From Brachybacterium sp. (GTDB lineage Bacteria; Actinomycetota; Actinomycetes; Actinomycetales; Dermabacteraceae): DNA of 7,716 bases. How positions within the stretch are numbered: position 1 is the stretch's first letter; each line of letters begins with the position of its first letter. The translations under genes and the position numbers were made by a program. Below, piece after piece: positions 4,898 to 7,716 of the stretch. Below the pieces are notes generated by a model that had not been told where the DNA came from, searched no databases, and was given only the letters and a program-made list of their open reading frames with translations. The stretch lies in NCBI GenBank assembly GCA_030451965.1, contig JAKDNE010000147.1:1-7716 (forward strand), written 5' to 3'.

Positions 4898-6271
4898 ATG
4901 ATGACTCACGTCCGTGACCTGGCAGCATTCGTGCACGCAAGTCGCTACGACCAGCTCAGCGAGGCGGCGGCCGAGCAGTTGCGGATCCGTGTCCTGGACA
5001 CGATCGGCGTCGCGATCGCGGCGCAGGATGCGGCGCCGATGCGCGCGATCCGCTCCCTGCTGGCCGACCTCGGAGGGAGCGCGGATGCGACCTTCTTCGG
5101 AGGGGGTCGCGGCCCGATCGACCGCGTGGCCTTCTACAACGGGGCTCTGAGCCGCTACCTCGACTACATGGACTCGTATCTTGCTGCGGGCGAGACCAAC
5201 CACCCTTCCGACAACCTGGGCGCTGTGCTGGCGGCCGCGGAGTCCGTCGACGCCTCCGGCGCGGATCTCCTCGCCGCTCTCGCGGTCTGCTATCAGGTGC
5301 AGACGCGTTTGTCCGACGTCGCTCCGGTGCGCGCCCGCGGATTCGACCACACCGTGCAGGGGGCGTACGCCGCTGCGGCGGGCGTCTCGCGCGCCCTCGG
5401 TCTCGACCTGGAGCAGACGCAGAACGCGATCTCGATCTCCGGCACCGCCAACAATGCCCTGCGCGTCACCCGGACGGGCGACCTCTCCCACTGGAAGGGG
5501 CTTGCCTACCCGAACATGGCGAAGGAGGCGACCTTTGCGGCGCTGCTGGCGCAGCGGGGCCTCACCGGTCCGGCAGAGGTGTTCGAAGGCAACAAGGGTC
5601 TGCAGGAGACCATCACCGGCCCGTTCGAGATCGACTGGTCGCGCGAGGACCTGGAGAAGGTGCGCGAGACGATCGTGAAGAAGCACAACTCCGAGATCCA
5701 TTCACAGACCGCTCTGGATGCTGCCCTCGAGGTGCGGCTCCAGGACGGGTTCCTCGTCCGCGCCATCGAGCGCGTGGATCTGAGGACCTTCGACGTGGCC
5801 CACTCCATCATCGGCGGCGGCGAGGAGGGGGACAAACGCGCCATCCGCACCAAGGAGGAGGCCGACCACTCCCTGCCGTGGCTGCTGGCCGTCGCACTGC
5901 TGGACGGACAGGTCGAGCCGGAGCAGTATCACCACGAGCGGATCGTCGCCGACGACGTGCAGGACCTGATGCAACGGGTCCACATCACACCGGACGCCGA
6001 CTTCTCCTCGCGTTTCCCGCAGGAGATGGTCGCCGACCTGACGGTGACCCTGGCTGACGGGACCGTGCTGACCGCTTTCGAGACCGCCTACGAGGGCTTC
6101 CACACCGATCCTCTGGACTGGGACGGGGCGATGCGCAAGTACCGCGGCCTCGCCCTGCCGGTCGTGGGGTCCGAGATGACCGAAGAGATCGCCGACATCG
6201 TCCACGAGCTCGAGCGCCATCCCGTACGGCGACTGACCGACGTGCTCTCCCGCGCCGGATCCACCCACTGA
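4898..6271 (+). CDS. MmgE/PrpD-family dehydratase (2-methylcitrate dehydratase-like)
   Basis: The protein has 457 residues, a normal length for the MmgE/PrpD family of cofactor-free dehydratases and isomerases acting on tricarboxylates. The all-helical domain contains SRYLDYMDS at 85-93 and THPSD-like NHPSDN at 101-106, as in PrpD, rather than the His-containing motif of cis-aconitate decarboxylase. Also visible are K200 in HWKGLAYPNMAKE at the family's catalytic lysine position, EVFEG at 227-231, and KHNSEIHSQ at 262-270 opening the smaller C-terminal domain. Start choice: ATG 4898 has GGGAG (4886-4890) seven bases upstream; ATG 4901 is the alternative. It is first in a two-gene operon behind an iron box. 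No prpB, prpC or other methylcitrate-cycle gene is nearby, so methylcitrate is not an assured substrate. The reaction is probably dehydration of a citrate-like acid. The family is secure, the substrate unknown. Confidence 0.85.
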   Translation: MMTHVRDLAAFVHASRYDQLSEAAAEQLRIRVLDTIGVAIAAQDAAPMRAIRSLLADLGGSADATFFGGGRGPIDRVAFYNGALSRYLDYMDSYLAAGETNHPSDNLGAVLAAAESVDASGADLLAALAVCYQVQTRLSDVAPVRARGFDHTVQGAYAAAAGVSRALGLDLEQTQNAISISGTANNALRVTRTGDLSHWKGLAYPNMAKEATFAALLAQRGLTGPAEVFEGNKGLQETITGPFEIDWSREDLEKVRETIVKKHNSEIHSQTALDAALEVRLQDGFLVRAIERVDLRTFDVAHSIIGGGEEGDKRAIRTKEEADHSLPWLLAVALLDGQVEPEQYHHERIVADDVQDLMQRVHITPDADFSSRFPQEMVADLTVTLADGTVLTAFETAYEGFHTDPLDWDGAMRKYRGLALPVVGSEMTEEIADIVHELERHPVRRLTDVLSRAGSTH

Positions 6272-6282
6272 AAGGACAGATC

Positions 6283-7128
6283 ATGACCACCCAGAACGCT
6301 TCCGCACACGACGTCAGCTTCGACATCGTGCCCCGTGCGCACCGTCCGATGAAGCCCCGCACCCACGGGCTGACCGAGATCCGCGCTCCGTACTATTCCA
6401 CCTTCGGCACCCGCCACCTGCAGGACGTCTTCGACGTCGCCGGGCAGTGGGTCGACGGCATCAAATGGGCGGGCGGCTCCTTCGCGCTGGTGCCCAAGGA
6501 ACAGGTGCGTGCCTTCAGCGATATCGCGCATGAGCACGGCGCCTACGTCTCCTCCGGCGGGTGGATCGAGACCGTGCTGCGCTACGGCGAGGACGCGGTC
6601 GACGCATACCTGCGTGAAGCCAAGGAGGTCGGTTTCGACACCATCGAGATCTCCACCGGCTTCATCATGCTTCCCACCTCCGGGCTGCTGCGGCTGGTCG
6701 AGAGGGTGACCAGAGCCGGCCTGAAGGCCAAGCCCGAGCTCGGCATCCAGATCGGCTCCGGCGGCGACTCCGGTGAGGCCGAGCTGGCCGCGGAGGGCAC
6801 CAAGGACGTCGGCGACCTGATCGAGCGTGCACGCCGGACCCTCGAGGCGGGCGCCGACATCGTGATGATCGAGTCAGAGGGCATCACCGAGAACGTGACC
6901 GACTGGAACACCGCGGCGGTGGCCTCGATCATCAACGGTGTCGGCCTGGAGAACGTGATGTTCGAAGCCGCTGACGGCCCCGTCTTCGAGTGGTACCTCA
7001 AGCACTACGGCAACGAGGTCAACCTGTTCGTCGACCACTCGCAGATCCTGCAGCTCGAGGGCCTGCGCCAGAACATCTGGGGCAACAAAAGCACCTGGGG
7101 CCGGGTGATCAACCCGATGTTCAGCTGA
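6283..7128 (+). CDS. ComA-family TIM-barrel protein (divergent phosphosulfolactate synthase homologue)
   Basis: This 281-residue soluble protein follows the ComA pattern: HGLTEIR at 28-34, VDGIKWAGGS at 57-66, SSGGWIET at 90-97, GFDTIEISTG at 117-126, KPELGIQ at 150-156, LEAGADIVMIESEG at 187-200, VMFEAADG at 225-232, and EVNLF with an LRQ at 245-263. ComA joins sulfite to phosphoenolpyruvate in archaeal coenzyme M synthesis. Several ComA hallmarks differ: the LDKG near the N-terminus becomes RAPY, KFGWGTS becomes KWAGGSF, and the Arg-Glu after the GAD strand becomes SEG. It belongs with the poorly understood bacterial/plant HSA32-like branch, and sulfolactate synthesis should not be assumed. 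It lies 11 bases after the PrpD-like gene, with AAAGGA (6271-6276) six bases before the ATG, so the two are co-transcribed and probably iron-controlled. A nucleophile-PEP or other enol chemistry is possible but unproven. Confidence 0.75.
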   Translation: MTTQNASAHDVSFDIVPRAHRPMKPRTHGLTEIRAPYYSTFGTRHLQDVFDVAGQWVDGIKWAGGSFALVPKEQVRAFSDIAHEHGAYVSSGGWIETVLRYGEDAVDAYLREAKEVGFDTIEISTGFIMLPTSGLLRLVERVTRAGLKAKPELGIQIGSGGDSGEAELAAEGTKDVGDLIERARRTLEAGADIVMIESEGITENVTDWNTAAVASIINGVGLENVMFEAADGPVFEWYLKHYGNEVNLFVDHSQILQLEGLRQNIWGNKSTWGRVINPMFS

Positions 7129-7151
7129 TCGCCGGGCAACGCCAAGCGCCT

Positions 7152-7201
7152 GCACCGTTCCGGGACCTACCCACGAGGTCCCTGCGCGGTGCCGGACCTC
7201 G
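7152..7201 (+). terminator. Compound hairpin between convergent genes, with a competing alternative fold
   Basis: Fold A: GCACCG (7152-7157) pairs with CGGTGC (7187-7192), then a 4x4 internal loop, then GGGACCT (7162-7168) with AGGTCCC (7176-7182) around a seven-base loop. Fold B: CGAGGTCC (7174-7181) pairs with GGACCTCG (7194-7201) around 12 bases. The folds share the middle arm and exclude each other. It starts 24 bases after the ComA-like stop and lies downstream of both converging genes, so a bidirectional terminator is likely. There is no U-tract. The rest of 7129-7289 shows nothing else I can support. Confidence 0.5.
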
Positions 7202-7289
7202 CTCCGCGGCGGTTGTGCGGCTCTCGGCCTCCGTGGCGAAGCCTCTGGTCGCTGCTCCACTGGTCGATACCGAGGGGCACGATGGTCAC

Positions 7290-7703
7290 TCAGGCCGTCG
7301 TCGACTCCTCGCGAATCGACTCCTCGAGCGCCGACACGTCGTCCGGTACAGCGCGCTGATCGGGGTCGGTCGACAGTTTGGCCACCGTGATCAGCAGCGC
7401 AGAGTCCATGATCGCCACGAGCCGGTGCCGCGCCTCCGGGAGGATCAGCAGGCTTCCCTGCCGTGCCTCCCAGCAGTCGTCACCGATCCACAGCTGGACG
7501 CGGCCCTCGAGGACGTAGATCGTCGCTTCGTCGAGATTTCCTCGCTCGCCGATCTCCGCTCCCTTGAGCAGGCCCATCACGGTCTGGCGCAGCACCTTCT
7601 CGTGCCCGCCGAAGACGGTTTCGGCCGCACGGCGACCTCCGGCGTGGTACGCGGCCTTGATCTGCTGGCGCGCGAGAGCCTCGATAGAGATCTTCTTCTT
7701 CAT
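7290..7703 (-). CDS. Small single-domain cupin protein
   Basis: This 137-residue soluble beta-barrel protein begins with a basic, helical segment (about 1-45, MKKKISIEALARQQ), followed by one cupin domain (about 46-110). Cupin motif 1 is degenerate: in GERGNLDEATIYVLEG (52-67) the usual two histidines are absent, though E59 and the closing glycine remain. Motif 2, GSLLILPEARH (83-93), keeps the Pro and H93. Related actinobacterial cupins often read EHENPGEAT here, so a His-to-Arg change is likely. With a poor metal site it may bind a ligand or be a sensor or structural protein rather than an enzyme. The acidic tail (about 111-137) carries repeated EES. It is convergent with the ComA-like gene. 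Its ATG sits in ATGA next to the window edge, so it may follow another minus-strand gene. Confidence 0.8.
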   Translation of the reverse strand: MKKKISIEALARQQIKAAYHAGGRRAAETVFGGHEKVLRQTVMGLLKGAEIGERGNLDEATIYVLEGRVQLWIGDDCWEARQGSLLILPEARHRLVAIMDSALLITVAKLSTDPDQRAVPDDVSALEESIREESTTA

Positions 7704-7716
7704 GACCCCATGGTCG

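Noticed and set aside
4898..6271. cis-Aconitate decarboxylase (itaconate producer) as the identity of the PrpD-family protein
   Set aside because: The motif around residues 81-106 (Arg86, YMDS, HPSDN) fits PrpD-type dehydratases, not the His-containing motif of the decarboxylase.
6283..7128. A true coenzyme M biosynthesis gene
   Set aside because: Key ComA motifs are changed and no comB, comC or other coenzyme M gene is nearby.

Overview
The window is GC-rich, densely packed DNA with actinobacterial character. Codons are strongly G/C-ending, gaps are short, and there is a DtxR/IdeR-type iron box. A member of the Micrococcales is plausible, but genus cannot be fixed from the sequence. I see no tRNA, rRNA, insertion sequence or CRISPR array. 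No gap between genes exceeds about 205 bases.

Layout, left to right. (1) Positions 1-15 on the minus strand look like the first five codons of a divergent gene that runs off the edge. (2) A MarR-family regulator lies at 138-743. (3) A 203-base gap (744-946) is rich in inverted repeats and holds a candidate promoter and a structured leader. (4) A tight plus-strand operon (947-4816) follows: an EctB-type class III aminotransferase, an M24-fold hydrolase of the ectoine-hydrolase (DoeA/EutD) type that has lost the five M24 metal ligands, and an NAD(P)-dependent semialdehyde dehydrogenase. (5) An 81-base gap holds a sigma70-type promoter whose -35 is part of the palindrome TTGACGTCAA, followed by a 15/19 match to the DtxR/IdeR iron box over the expected transcription start. 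(6) A second operon (4898-7128) contains an MmgE/PrpD-family dehydratase and a divergent ComA (phosphosulfolactate synthase)-family protein. (7) A convergent gap contains two mutually exclusive hairpins. (8) A minus-strand cupin gene (7290-7703) ends the window.

Working model (inference). The first operon suits breakdown of ectoine or a similar cyclic amide or N-acyl diamine: ring opening, transamination to a semialdehyde, then oxidation to an acid such as aspartate. The N-acetyl-diaminobutyrate deacetylase (DoeB) of the known pathway is absent here, and the aminotransferase is the type normally used in ectoine synthesis, so the substrate is open. The MarR protein is the obvious candidate regulator.

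The second operon is the most novel-looking part. A PrpD-family enzyme, which needs no iron-sulfur cluster, is paired with a ComA-fold protein lacking several ComA signature residues, and the pair is apparently repressed by iron. This could be an iron-sparing metabolic bypass or a route to an iron-related metabolite. Neither function can be settled from sequence alone.
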